NCBI GenBank assembly: GCA_002421805.1
Contig: DISM01000006.1
Coordinates: 1-64,000 of the forward strand
Origin: Candidatus Omnitrophica bacterium UBA6210
GTDB lineage: Bacteria; Omnitrophota; Gorgyraeia; Velamenicoccales; Velamenicoccaceae
Length of the DNA: 64,000 nucleotides
Reading direction: 5' to 3'
Shown: in pieces, positions 22,592 to 31,273 of the stretch
Position numbering within the stretch: the stretch's first letter is position 1
How the letters are laid out: each line of letters opens with the position of its first letter
The notes under the pieces: generated by a model
Databases searched by the model: none
What the model was told of the DNA's origin: nothing
The model's input: only the letters and a program-made list of their open reading frames with translations
Translations under genes and position numbers: made by a program

Positions 22592-23728
22592 ATGCGCAAG
22601 GCCCTCGTGTTTTTTTCCTGTCTGTTGTTGTGCGGTTGTCTCCAGTCCAAGGAACATCTTTCGTTCACGAAGGACGGGTCCGGGACCCTCGAGGTCCATC
22701 TGATGGTGCCTGAAGGGACGCTGACAATGATCGATTCGACGATGGGGGCCATGGTCAAGGGTATGGCTCAGGCCTTCGGCGCCGGTGGCAAGGACATGCC
22801 TCCGTCAGTTGCCGAGGAGATGTTTTCCAGCCAGGACGAGATGTTCAAGAAGGCCAAGAAGGTCGGCCTGAACATCACCTTCAAGTCGTATGCCAAGGAG
22901 ATCAAGGACAAGAACCTCTATGTGGATTACACGATCGGTTTCGACGACGTCAATAAGCTGCTTCAAAGCGGCCTGCTCATGACGCATCTTGCTCTGGCCA
23001 AAAACGACCAGGGACAGATAGTCGCTGTGTTGAAGAAGGACAAGAAGAAGGCCGAAGAATCCAAGGGCCAGGTGGCGGCCGGGGCAGAGGGCGGGGAGGC
23101 GCCGCAGCAGGGCCAAAAGCCCGAGACGCCGCAAGAAAAAGAGATGAAGGAAAAATTCATGAAGGCCTTAAGCCAGTTCGAGATTGAATTCCGCCTGACC
23201 ATGCCGACGCCCGTCGAAAATGTCACAGGGATGTTCGTCAAGGATGGCGCCGATACTGTTTCGTTTTCTCTCAAAGGCGACATCTTCAAAGACAAGACAC
23301 TGATCGATAAATTCTACGGCGCCGGGGACCAGGAGACGCAGGCGGTGGCTTCAGGCGAAGGGATCGCTTTTGCGTTGCCGACGCTGGCCGAAGCCATGGC
23401 CGAGGTTCCGTCGGAAGATATCTCTTCTGCGGGCTCCTCATCTGCCGTTGCCGCGCAAGGAGCGGAAGGCGGCAATCTTTCTCTTGGCCAAGTCCTGGAG
23501 AAGACCGAACCGCCCGCCCAGGAGAACAAGGGCCGGATCAAGCAATTTCCTTCGGGGACCCGCGTCAAGGTGACCATGAAAGACGGCGAGATCATTGAAG
23601 GAAAGTTGGTGGAGCAGACCAAGGAATACGTGAGGGTGGACAGTGTCGGGCTTCCGATGACTTATTTTACGGAATTGATCTGGAAACTCGATGAGGCGGG
23701 GAGCGATGATGCCCAAAAAAGCCAATGA
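22592..23728 (+). CDS. Putative lipoprotein with a C-terminal SH3-like tail
   Basis: 378 residues; ATG 22592 follows AAGGAGAAGG. The signal peptide ends in a lipobox at Cys16 (LLLCGC). A region rich in helices and acidic residues follows, with a low-complexity Ala/Gly/Glu/Pro/Gln linker near 168-200, then LTMPTPVENVTGMFVKDGADT and a C-terminal TRVKVTMKDGEIIEGKLVEQ segment that looks like an SH3/Sm-type beta-barrel. Envelope lipoprotein of unknown role. The stop overlaps the next gene. Confidence 0.75.
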   Translation: MRKALVFFSCLLLCGCLQSKEHLSFTKDGSGTLEVHLMVPEGTLTMIDSTMGAMVKGMAQAFGAGGKDMPPSVAEEMFSSQDEMFKKAKKVGLNITFKSYAKEIKDKNLYVDYTIGFDDVNKLLQSGLLMTHLALAKNDQGQIVAVLKKDKKKAEESKGQVAAGAEGGEAPQQGQKPETPQEKEMKEKFMKALSQFEIEFRLTMPTPVENVTGMFVKDGADTVSFSLKGDIFKDKTLIDKFYGAGDQETQAVASGEGIAFALPTLAEAMAEVPSEDISSAGSSSAVAAQGAEGGNLSLGQVLEKTEPPAQENKGRIKQFPSGTRVKVTMKDGEIIEGKLVEQTKEYVRVDSVGLPMTYFTELIWKLDEAGSDDAQKSQ

Positions 23729-24191
23729 CGCTGCAGGCATGCGTCTGGCGATCTCCAAGGCCCAACAGGGGGTTTTGCGCGGGCAGACGCCGTTCGGCGC
23801 CTGCATCGTCCGCCGGGGGCGCGTGGTCGCCGTGAGCCATAATCAGGTATGGAAGAACACGGACATCACGGCCCACGCCGAGATCTGCGCTATCAGGGAG
23901 GCCTGCCGGGTGTTAAAGACCATCGATCTTTCGGGCTGTACCATCTATTCGACCTGCGAGCCATGCCCTATGTGTTTTGCCGCCTGTCATTGGGCGAATA
24001 TTTCGAGGATCGTCTATGGCGCGCGTATCGCCGACGCCAAAAGGTTCGGGTTCGACGAATTGACGGTTTCCAACGCCGCGATGAAGGCCATGGGCGGCGC
24101 CCGCCTCCGGCTCCGCAAGGATTTCCTGCGTCAGGCCTGTCTTGGACTTTTTTCGCTCTGGGCAGACCAGCCCGGGCACAAAGCTTATTAA
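23706..24191 (+). CDS. Nucleoside deaminase (CMP/dCMP-type zinc deaminase fold)
   Basis: 161 residues from ATG 23706; the start overlaps the lipoprotein end by 23 bases. The zinc-binding motifs are intact: HAEICAIREA (His and catalytic Glu) and CEPCPMCFAACHWAN (two Cys). FGACIVRRGRVVA precedes them as in tRNA-adenosine or guanine deaminases. The substrate may be a purine or pyrimidine base, nucleoside or tRNA; motifs alone do not separate TadA from guanine deaminase. Cytoplasmic. Confidence 0.9.
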   Translation: MMPKKANDAAGMRLAISKAQQGVLRGQTPFGACIVRRGRVVAVSHNQVWKNTDITAHAEICAIREACRVLKTIDLSGCTIYSTCEPCPMCFAACHWANISRIVYGARIADAKRFGFDELTVSNAAMKAMGGARLRLRKDFLRQACLGLFSLWADQPGHKAY

Positions 24192-24193
24192 AG

Positions 24194-25138
24194 ATGAAAA
24201 TACTTTGCTTTCGGCGCGTCGTCTTGCTTTTCTGCCTGGCGGCACTGGCCGGGGGCCCTGTTTGGGCCCAAGAGGAAAAAATCGCCGGCAATCACGAGGG
24301 TTCCCTTGTTGTGGACGGCAGGACGCGGACATACCTTTTGCATGTGCCGGGCGCCTATGACGGTTCGCGCCCCTGGGCGCTGGTCATCGTCCTTCATGGC
24401 GGCGGGGGCAATGCCGAGAACGCTCAGCGCATGACGGGTTTTTCCGACGAGGCGAACAGGAAAGGATTTCTTGTCGTTTATCCCAACGGCACCGGCCGGC
24501 TTTCGGACCGTTTCCTCACATGGAACGCGGGTAACTGCTGCGGTTACGCCCTGGAGCACAACGTCGACGATGCGGCTTTCATCCGCGCCCTGATCGGCAA
24601 ACTCCTCAAGGAATACAATATCGACGCTAAGGCCGTATATGTGACCGGCATCTCCAACGGAGGCATGCTGGCGTATAAGCTGGGTTGCGAGCTTTCCGAC
24701 TTGGTCGCCGCCATTGCGCCTGTGGCCGGCGCCATGAACATCGATGTGTGCATGCCGATGGAACCTGTGTCCGTCATCGCTTTCCACGGCACGGAAGACA
24801 GGCATGTCCTTTACGAAGGCGGCTGGCCGCTTGTTTATTACGACCGGTATGAGCGCAAAGACAATTCTGTGGCTCATGCCATGGAATACTGGGTGGGGAG
24901 GGATGCCTGCGATACTCGGCCCCAGGAGATGGAAAGGGGCAGGGTGAAGATCAAGAGCTGGCCTTTCTGCGTGCAGGGGACGGCGGTTTCCCTGTATTCG
25001 ATCATCGGCGGCGGGCACGCCTGGCCCGGCGGGACGTCGGAACGGATGTGGGGCGACCCTCCGGAGATCGGAGGGATATCCGCGACTGAGATCATCTGGG
25101 ACTTTTTCGACCGCCACCCGAAAAAAGGAAGACGGTAG
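24194..25138 (+). CDS. Secreted polyhydroxybutyrate depolymerase/feruloyl-esterase-like hydrolase
   Basis: 314 residues from ATG 24194 after the deaminase stop (24189-24191). Signal peptide to about residue 22, then the LpqC/esterase_phd pattern: LVIVLHGGGGNAENAQ, NCCGYALEHNVDDAAFI, VYVTGISNGGMLAYKLGCE (nucleophile in GISNGG), APVAG, and FHGTEDRHVLYEGG, with a final GGGHAWPGG supplying the His. Probably cleaves esters of carbohydrates or polyesters outside the cell. A terminator follows. Confidence 0.9.
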   Translation: MKILCFRRVVLLFCLAALAGGPVWAQEEKIAGNHEGSLVVDGRTRTYLLHVPGAYDGSRPWALVIVLHGGGGNAENAQRMTGFSDEANRKGFLVVYPNGTGRLSDRFLTWNAGNCCGYALEHNVDDAAFIRALIGKLLKEYNIDAKAVYVTGISNGGMLAYKLGCELSDLVAAIAPVAGAMNIDVCMPMEPVSVIAFHGTEDRHVLYEGGWPLVYYDRYERKDNSVAHAMEYWVGRDACDTRPQEMERGRVKIKSWPFCVQGTAVSLYSIIGGGHAWPGGTSERMWGDPPEIGGISATEIIWDFFDRHPKKGRR

Positions 25139-25221
25139 AAAGCAAAACGTCACAGTGCCGGGCGAAGAAAACAGTATTACTCATTGCGGTAGTTATCATT
25201 GTGGCTTTGCTGCATATCGTG

Positions 25222-25258
25222 AAGGCATGCCTCGAAGGATAAAGGCATGCCTTGTTTT
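25222..25258 (+). terminator. Intrinsic terminator after the esterase gene
   Basis: AAGGCATGCCT (25222-25232) pairs with AGGCATGCCTT (25243-25253), eleven perfect base pairs, followed by GTTTTTG. It is 84 bases past the stop codon. Confidence 0.85.
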
Positions 25259-25289
25259 TGTGGCTTGTCAGGCCCCGGCCAGAAATCCC

Positions 25290-25318
25290 TTGTCAGCCCG
25301 CAGGAGGGGTGGTAAAAT
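25290..25318 (+). promoter_or_regulatory. Sigma-70-type promoter of apgM
   Basis: TTGTCA (25290-25295), a 17-base spacer, TAAAAT (25313-25318). Each box has five of six consensus bases, and the spacing is optimal. Confidence 0.7.
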
Positions 25319-25454
25319 TCTTCTTCTGGAAAGTCAAGGGAGGGACCTAAATATCTCCCCTTAGGCCTTTGGGCGATTGTCTGGAGGCTGGCGGGGGCCA
25401 TATTCATAGGGACAAAACTCCTTGTTCTTGAATGACAAAGGGAGGTCTAACGGG

Positions 25455-26738
25455 ATGAAGAAGATTCTTTATGTTGTGTTAGACGGTTTGGGAGATACGC
25501 CGATCAAGGAACTTGGGGATAAGACCCCCCTCGAAGCGGCCCTGACCCCGCATATGGACAAGCTTGCCCAGAAAGGCAAGAGCGGCGTTGTCTATACCGT
25601 GGCCAAAGGCGTAGCTCCGGAATCGGATATTGCGGTCATCAGCCTCCTGGGTTATGATGCCCACAAGTTCTACACGGGAAGGGGGCCCCTGGAGTCTTTT
25701 GCCGAAGGCCTGAAGGTGGATGACGGTAATGTCGCTTTCCGCGTCAATTTTGCGACCGTGGAGGACGACGGCCGCACCATCAAGGACCGCAGGGTCGGAC
25801 GGAATCTCACGACAGAGGAAGCCACGGTCCTGGCCAGGGAGATCAATACCAAGGTCACGCTGACCAACGCCACGTTTGAATTCAAGAACACCATCGGCCA
25901 CCGCGGTATCCTCGTCATCCGCTCGATGCACTCCCAGCTTTCCGCCTGGATCACCAACACAGACCCCGCCTATGACCGCGAGGGCGTTTTCGGCCTCGCC
26001 AAGGAAAAATTTGAGCCTTATGTGGCGCAGTCCAGCCCCATGCCCGGATATGAAAAATCGCCGCAGGCGATCGAGGCCGCCGCGCTGTTGAACGAATTCA
26101 CGAGGGAATCGCACAAGGTCCTTCAGGAAGCAGCCATCAATAAGAAGCGCATCGCCGACGGCAAGGTGCCGGCCAACGTCATCCTTTCGCGCGACGCCGG
26201 CGACCACTTGCCGAAATTTCCCCAGATGGCCGATTACTATCATTTGAGATTCGGGTCGTTTGTGGAGATGCCCGTGGAAAAAGGCATCGCGCTCCTGACG
26301 GGTTTGAGCATCGTGGACGTTCCTTCCCGCACCGGACACGTCGATGTGGACTATTCCGTCTGGGCAAAGATCGCCCTCCAGAAGATCGCGGATTTCGACG
26401 GCCTGTATATCCATATCAAGGGCCCGGACGAACCCGGCCACGACGGAGATTTCAAGGCCAAGAAGGCCTCTATCGAAGCGATCGACAAGCATTTCTTCGG
26501 CAACCTTCTGCCTCACCTGAACATGAAGGAAACCATTGTCGTCGTCACCGCAGACCACTCGACCCCCTGCAAGCTCAAAGCGCACTCTCCTGACCCCGTC
26601 CCGCTCATCGTGACGGGCGGCGGTATCAAATCCGACGGGACAGTGAGCTTTTCGGAAAAAGCGGCTGCCCATGGGTCGCTCGGCGAGCTCCTCGGCAAAG
26701 ACCTGATGGGATTGTTCATCAAACTGGCGAAGGAATAA
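25455..26738 (+). CDS. apgM: 2,3-bisphosphoglycerate-independent phosphoglycerate mutase, archaeal type
   Basis: 427 residues from ATG 25455, which follows AGGGAGG; an earlier in-frame ATG at 25422 would add an unconserved tail. It is the alkaline-phosphatase-like archaeal-type enzyme: LDGLGD opening, ESDIAVISLLGYDAHKFYTGRGPLE carrying the catalytic Ser, KGPDEPGHDGD, and VVVTADHSTPC metal ligands. It interconverts 3- and 2-phosphoglycerate in the cytoplasm, bridging glycolysis and gluconeogenesis. No 2,3-bisphosphoglycerate-dependent enzyme is seen nearby. Confidence 0.95.
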   Translation: MKKILYVVLDGLGDTPIKELGDKTPLEAALTPHMDKLAQKGKSGVVYTVAKGVAPESDIAVISLLGYDAHKFYTGRGPLESFAEGLKVDDGNVAFRVNFATVEDDGRTIKDRRVGRNLTTEEATVLAREINTKVTLTNATFEFKNTIGHRGILVIRSMHSQLSAWITNTDPAYDREGVFGLAKEKFEPYVAQSSPMPGYEKSPQAIEAAALLNEFTRESHKVLQEAAINKKRIADGKVPANVILSRDAGDHLPKFPQMADYYHLRFGSFVEMPVEKGIALLTGLSIVDVPSRTGHVDVDYSVWAKIALQKIADFDGLYIHIKGPDEPGHDGDFKAKKASIEAIDKHFFGNLLPHLNMKETIVVVTADHSTPCKLKAHSPDPVPLIVTGGGIKSDGTVSFSEKAAAHGSLGELLGKDLMGLFIKLAKE

Positions 26739-26762
26739 GATCTTCATATTCTGTTGGGCAAG

Positions 26763-26866
26763 TCCGTTGACGAGTGAACGAGTTGGCGGGTAGACGAGTG
26801 AAAACCAGAATTTTCCAGGTTATTGTGATTTTACTCGTTGACCCGCTTACCCGTTGACTCGTTTAC
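26763..26866. repeat. Inverted degenerate octamer repeat
   Basis: The left arm has five 8-base units (TCCGTTGA, CGAGTGAA, CGAGTTGG, CGGGTAGA, CGAGTGAA; 26763-26802). The right arm, at 26830-26866, consists of the complementary units TTTACTCG, TTGACCCG, CTTACCCG, TTGACTCG and TTTAC. The arms can form a long degenerate hairpin in the apgM-mnmG gap. It is related to the octamers at 6811. Confidence 0.8.
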
Positions 26867-26888
26867 TTTTTTAGGCATGGGTGTTTGT

Positions 26889-28784
26889 ATGAGACAATAT
26901 GATTGTATTGTCGTCGGCGCAGGCCACGCGGGGGCCGAGGCGGCGTATGCCGCGGCCCGTATGGGATGCCGCGTCCTGCTTGTGACGATGAACTTGGACA
27001 GTATCGGCGCCATGTCGTGCAACCCGGCGATCGGCGGCATCGGCAAGTCGCAGTTGGTCAGGGAGGTCGATGCCCTGGGCGGCCTGATGGGGAGGGCCGC
27101 CGATGCCTGCGGCATGCAGTTTCGCATGCTCAACGCCTCCAAGGGGCCGGCGGTGCGTTCGCTGCGGGCCCAGGAGGACATGTTCCGTTACAAGGCTTAT
27201 GTCAAGGCGGAGCTCGAGAGGCAGGAGGGCCTTGATGTGCGGCAAGCCGAGGTCACAGGCTTCATGACGGACGGCCCTGTTGTCGTCGGGGTCAAGACAT
27301 CTTCAGGGGAATCATTTGGGGCCAAGACCGTCGTCGTGACGCCGGGAACGTTTTTGAACGGCTTGATCCATATCGGGTTGACCCATTTTCCCGGCGGCCG
27401 GCTGGGTGAAGCGCCGTCGAACGGCCTGTCGGGCGATCTGGTGCGTCTCGGTTTTCAGATGGGCCGTTTCAAGACCGGCACCTGCCCGCGCCTGGATGGG
27501 CGCAGTATTGATCGCGATGCGCTCGCGCGCCAGGACGGCGACGAACCTCCGTCGCCTTTCTCTTTCAGGACGCCGTCGCTCGAGGTGACCCAGAGGCCGT
27601 GCTATGTGACCTTTACGAATCCCCGGACACACGAGATCATCCGCCGCGGCCTGGACCGTTCGCCGCTCTATACGGGAAAGATCACATCCACAGGCGTGCG
27701 TTATTGCCCGTCCATCGAAGACAAGGTCGTGCGGTTCGCCGACCGCGACAGGCACCAGATATTCCTGGAACCCGAGGGGTTTGACACCGTCGAGGTCTAT
27801 CCGAACGGCATCTCGACCAGCCTGCCCCTGGACGTCCAGATGGAGATGATCCATTCGATCAAGGGGCTCGAGCAGGCGCGCCTCATGAGGCCCGGCTACG
27901 GCATTGAATATGATTATGTTGACCCCACGCAATTGTCCCTGACGCTTGAGACAAAGCCTTGCCGCAATCTCTTTCTGGCCGGGCAGATCAACGGCACGAC
28001 AGGATATGAAGAGGCCGCGGCCCAGGGGCTCGTCGCCGGCATCAACGCCGCCTTGCGGGCCAAAGGGCAAGGACCTTTCGTCCTTTCGAGAGACGAGGCC
28101 TATATCGGCGTTCTTATCGACGATTTGACGACCAAGGGCACCCAGGAACCCTACCGGATGTTCACGTCGCGTGTGGAATATCGTCTTATCCTGCGCCAGG
28201 ACAATGCCGATCTGCGCCTGTCGGCGCGCGGCCGCCGGATCGGCCTGTTGGATGAAGCGGCCTATCGGGCCGTCGAGGACAAGAAACAGGGGATCCGGGA
28301 CGCCATCGCCTATCTGCGCGCCACAAAGCTCAAGCCGGCCGAAGCCAATCCTTGTCTTGAAATGCTGGGGACGTCGCCTTTGGACAGCGCGTCGAGCCTG
28401 GAAGAATTGCTGCGGCGGCCGCAGGTCACTTTTGCGCATGTCAGGCAGATGAACCATATTGAGGACAACCTTCCGTTTCTGACGCCGCAGCTGGATGCGC
28501 AGGTGGAGACGGAGATCAAATACGAAGGCTTCATCCGGCGCCAGGCCGACGAGGTGGAGCGTTTCAAAAAAACCGAGAACATACGCATCCCGCAGGACAT
28601 GGATTACGCCGCGGTGAGGGGGCTCTCTGCGGAGATCGTCGAGAAGCTGAAGAAATTCCGACCGGCCTCCCTCGGGCAGGCCTCCCGCATTTCCGGCGTG
28701 ACGCCGGCGGCCGTTGCGTTGCTTTTGGTCGTGATCGCCAAAATACAAAAAGAAAAGGACGCCCATGCAGAAGATCCGTTTTAA
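26889..28784 (+). CDS. mnmG: tRNA uridine-5-carboxymethylaminomethyl(34) synthesis enzyme MnmG
   Basis: 631 residues. The N-terminal FAD-binding motif GAGHAGAEAA, RMLNASKGPAV, the PRYCPSIEDK-like VRYCPSIEDKVVRFADRDRHQ, GYEEAAAQGLVAGINAA and the C-terminal helical end match GidA/MnmG. With MnmE it modifies the wobble uridine of several tRNAs. ATG 26889 is in frame with the FAD motif; ATG 26877 is four codons earlier and equally possible. The octamer repeat lies just upstream. Confidence 0.95.
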   Translation: MRQYDCIVVGAGHAGAEAAYAAARMGCRVLLVTMNLDSIGAMSCNPAIGGIGKSQLVREVDALGGLMGRAADACGMQFRMLNASKGPAVRSLRAQEDMFRYKAYVKAELERQEGLDVRQAEVTGFMTDGPVVVGVKTSSGESFGAKTVVVTPGTFLNGLIHIGLTHFPGGRLGEAPSNGLSGDLVRLGFQMGRFKTGTCPRLDGRSIDRDALARQDGDEPPSPFSFRTPSLEVTQRPCYVTFTNPRTHEIIRRGLDRSPLYTGKITSTGVRYCPSIEDKVVRFADRDRHQIFLEPEGFDTVEVYPNGISTSLPLDVQMEMIHSIKGLEQARLMRPGYGIEYDYVDPTQLSLTLETKPCRNLFLAGQINGTTGYEEAAAQGLVAGINAALRAKGQGPFVLSRDEAYIGVLIDDLTTKGTQEPYRMFTSRVEYRLILRQDNADLRLSARGRRIGLLDEAAYRAVEDKKQGIRDAIAYLRATKLKPAEANPCLEMLGTSPLDSASSLEELLRRPQVTFAHVRQMNHIEDNLPFLTPQLDAQVETEIKYEGFIRRQADEVERFKKTENIRIPQDMDYAAVRGLSAEIVEKLKKFRPASLGQASRISGVTPAAVALLLVVIAKIQKEKDAHAEDPF

Positions 28785-29427
28785 AAAGTTACGGCTGTGG
28801 ATGGTCTATCCCGTGTTCATTGTGTATCCGTTTCTGGCGCGCATCACCGACGCGTCCCTCTGGGTGGGTATCGCCGTCGAACTCCTGGGGCTGGGCATGC
28901 GGTTCTGGGCGAGCGGTTATATCTCCAAATCGAGGGTCCTGACGACGGGCGGTCCTTATGCCTATGTGCGCAACCCGCTTTATCTGGGTAATTTTATCGT
29001 AGGGTTGGGCGTTGTGATCGTTGCCAATAATATGTGGCTGCTTTTATATTATTTTTTGAGCTTTTTAATCCTTTATGCGGGGACCATCCGGGAAGAACAG
29101 CATGTGTTGGAAGAGAAGTTTGGCGCACCCTACCGTGAGTATTTAAGGAGCGTGCCGATGCTGTTTCCTTCTCTGCGCAGGTTCAGCAAGGCCGACGCGC
29201 AGCCTTTCAGCATGAGGCAGTCTTTTAAGAACGGCGAGTTCATCCGCGTCTGCGGATTTTTGCTCTTGGCGGTTTTTCTCTTTTTGTGGTATTCTTTATT
29301 TATTAAAAAAGAAGGGGTTACGACTGCAACCCTTTGGGGGATAATTCTTTTTGTGGTTTTTTCCGGTCTCTTGTGTTTTAATATTATCATTAGGCGCAAC
29401 AGCGAAAGGCGGGTACACACAACATGA
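28765..29427 (+). CDS. Isoprenylcysteine carboxyl methyltransferase-like membrane protein
   Basis: 220 residues, overlapping mnmG by 20 bases. About five membrane segments. GGPYAYVRNPLYLGNF and REEQHVLEEKFGAPYREYLRSVPMLFP are the hallmark SAM-binding C-terminal motifs of the ICMT/phospholipid methyltransferase family (RHP..Y-like RNPLY, then EE...YREY). It methylates a small molecule, lipid or protein cysteine in the membrane; the substrate is unknown. Confidence 0.9.
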   Translation: MQKIRFKKLRLWMVYPVFIVYPFLARITDASLWVGIAVELLGLGMRFWASGYISKSRVLTTGGPYAYVRNPLYLGNFIVGLGVVIVANNMWLLLYYFLSFLILYAGTIREEQHVLEEKFGAPYREYLRSVPMLFPSLRRFSKADAQPFSMRQSFKNGEFIRVCGFLLLAVFLFLWYSLFIKKEGVTTATLWGIILFVVFSGLLCFNIIIRRNSERRVHTT

Positions 29428-29870
29428 TAAGAGCTTTGGGGGTCCGGCGCATTAAAGGTTTTACGCTCGTCGAGATCATGGTTGTCATCGCGGTGATCAT
29501 CGTCATTGCTTCCATCGGTGTTCCCGGTATCATGCGTCAACGCGTGAACGCCAACGAGGCGGCGGCGGTCGCCGCGCTCAAGACGTTGTCTGCGGCGTCG
29601 GTGACATATCGTGCCACACACAGTTCTTACCCGGCGAGCCTTGTGGACCTTTACGACCCCGAGGGGGCCCAGTATATCGACAGTACGCTTGCGTCGGGCA
29701 CAAGACAGGGATATAATTTTACGCTTTCGGGCGACGAGGACGGTTTTAATGCCACAGCGATACCTGCCAAGCCGAATATCACGGGCACCAGGTATTTCAT
29801 GATCGATTTTTACGGCGTGATCCGGTCTTCGGCCTCCGGCCCCGCCGACGAAAACAGCCCGGCCATATAA
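29424..29870 (+). CDS. Type IV prepilin-like protein
   Basis: 148 residues starting in the ATGA overlap with the ICMT-like gene. The prepilin leader and cleavage motif are clear: a short basic leader, G/FTLVEIMVVIAVIIVIASIG with Glu at position +5 and a long hydrophobic helix, then a globular part with two aromatic-rich segments and no disulfide. It is probably a minor pilin or type II secretion pseudopilin, a substrate of PilD. No assembly genes adjoin it; the ATPase at 57377 is far away. Confidence 0.9.
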   Translation: MIRALGVRRIKGFTLVEIMVVIAVIIVIASIGVPGIMRQRVNANEAAAVAALKTLSAASVTYRATHSSYPASLVDLYDPEGAQYIDSTLASGTRQGYNFTLSGDEDGFNATAIPAKPNITGTRYFMIDFYGVIRSSASGPADENSPAI

Positions 29871-29880
29871 AGATATTAAC

Positions 29881-30612
29881 GTGTTTTCTGAAATTTGGAA
29901 TTACCGCACCTTAAAAAAGTTCTGTCGCCTGCAGGGGGCGGATCTTTTTGGAGTGGCGGATGTCTCAAACATCAAAGACGAGTTTGAGCTCGTTGAGGAT
30001 GTCAAGAAGGGACTAAACAGGGCCGTTTGTCTCGGGGCCGCGTTATCGGGCTCCATCCTCTCAGAAATCGAAGCGCAGCCAACCAAGCTGTATTTCCACC
30101 ACTACCGGACAGCCAACATGTTTTTGGACCAGATGGCTTTTTCGGTATGCCGGTGGCTCCAGAACAAAGGGGCGGCGGCGCTTCCCATCCCGGCATCGCA
30201 GATTCTCGACTGGCAAAAACAGAGCGCGCATCTTTCGCACAAGAAGATCGGCCGGCTGGCGGGCTTAGGATGGATCGGACGGAATAATCTTCTTGTTTCA
30301 CAACGATACGGCGCGCAGGTCAGGATCGTGACGATCCTGACGGATCTTCGGCTAAAAGTCGACCGTCCGCTGCAACGCCGATGCGGGTCCTGCCGGGCCT
30401 GCATCGCGGTCTGTCCGGTCGGGGCCATCCGGGAGCAAAGCGAAGATTTCGGTCACCTGAAATGTTTTGAGAAACTCAAGGGTTTCCAGCGCGAGAACGT
30501 CGTCGGCCAGTATGTCTGCGGCATCTGTGTAAAAGTCTGTGGAGGAAAGCATGGCAAAAAAAACGTTGCACTTAACGGCCTTGTCAAAGATCAGCAAGGC
30601 CATAACATCTGA
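29881..30612 (+). CDS. Epoxyqueuosine reductase-like Fe-S protein, short form
   Basis: 243 residues, probably from GTG 29881. It carries two ferredoxin-type motifs: CGSCRACIAVCPVGAI and, after a further Cys, CGICVKVC, in the order used by QueG. The N-terminal half has LGWIGRNNLLVS, also QueG-like. At 243 residues it lacks the extra C-terminal part of full QueG (about 380), so the assignment to queuosine synthesis is unsure. Its 3' end overlaps the next gene by 62 bases. Confidence 0.75.
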   Translation: MFSEIWNYRTLKKFCRLQGADLFGVADVSNIKDEFELVEDVKKGLNRAVCLGAALSGSILSEIEAQPTKLYFHHYRTANMFLDQMAFSVCRWLQNKGAAALPIPASQILDWQKQSAHLSHKKIGRLAGLGWIGRNNLLVSQRYGAQVRIVTILTDLRLKVDRPLQRRCGSCRACIAVCPVGAIREQSEDFGHLKCFEKLKGFQRENVVGQYVCGICVKVCGGKHGKKNVALNGLVKDQQGHNI

Positions 30613-31246
30613 CCTTTATCTTGAAGACATCCTGAAATTGATCGTTTCTGTTACGGCCCAGAGCATGGGGTCCAAGCTCTGCTCGCTCATGTTGTTGAAC
30701 GACAAAGGCGAGCTTGTGATCCGCGCCACCCAGACGGTCTCGGAAGGCTATACCAAGAAACCGCCCGTGAAGTTAGGCGAAGGCATCAGCGGCCGCGTGG
30801 CCAAGGAGAACAAAGCGGTTGCCATCTATGATGTTCAGGCAGAGCCCCAGTACAAATACAAGGAGATCGCCAGGCAGGAGAATATCTGTTCCTATCTCTG
30901 CGTCCCCATGAACGTCAAGGGCAAGGTCATCGGCGTCCTGAACCTTTATACGTCCGAGCCCCATAAGTTCACCAAGAGCGAGATCGAACTCCTTTCGTCG
31001 ATCGCCGCCCAGGCGGCGCTGGTCATCGAGAATACCGAGCTGATAGTCAAGACCAAGGTCATCCAGGAAGAACTCGAGTCCCGCAAGGTCATTGAGAAAG
31101 CCAAGGGGATCCTGATGAAGGAGCGGTCGATGGGGGAGGCCGATGCTTACCGCCTGCTTCAAAAGTACAGTATGGATAACCGCAAGTCCATGCGCCAGGT
31201 CTCCGAGGCGATCGTTTTGAGCCATGACATGAAGAACAAGATATAG
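30551..31246 (+). CDS. GAF-ANTAR transcription antiterminator
   Basis: 231 residues from ATG 30551 after GGAGGA. Residues 1-160 form a GAF domain (SMGSKLCSLMLLNDKGEL, GEGISGRVAKENKAV, YLCVPMNVKGKVIGVLNLY). A short helix follows, then an ANTAR RNA-binding domain, with VIEKAKGILMKERSMGEADA followed by YRLLQKYSMDNRKSMRQV. ANTAR proteins bind paired-hairpin RNA motifs and prevent transcription termination, often at nitrogen genes. No partner histidine kinase adjoins it. It directly precedes nadE in a nitrogen-rich region; its RNA target is not identified. Confidence 0.9.
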   Translation: MAKKTLHLTALSKISKAITSDLYLEDILKLIVSVTAQSMGSKLCSLMLLNDKGELVIRATQTVSEGYTKKPPVKLGEGISGRVAKENKAVAIYDVQAEPQYKYKEIARQENICSYLCVPMNVKGKVIGVLNLYTSEPHKFTKSEIELLSSIAAQAALVIENTELIVKTKVIQEELESRKVIEKAKGILMKERSMGEADAYRLLQKYSMDNRKSMRQVSEAIVLSHDMKNKI

Positions 31247-31273
31247 TATTTGCGGCCCGTTGGGGATCTTCCC

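Larger units (their letters stand above)
25139..25454 (+). other. Intergenic region holding a terminator and the apgM promoter
   Basis: No gene. It contains a strong intrinsic terminator (25222-25258) and, 30 bases beyond, a sigma-70-type promoter whose transcript would have a 5' leader of about 130 bases. The leader contains short complementary pieces (GGGAG/CTCCC, CCTAA/TTAGG) but no riboswitch that I recognise. Confidence 0.7.
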
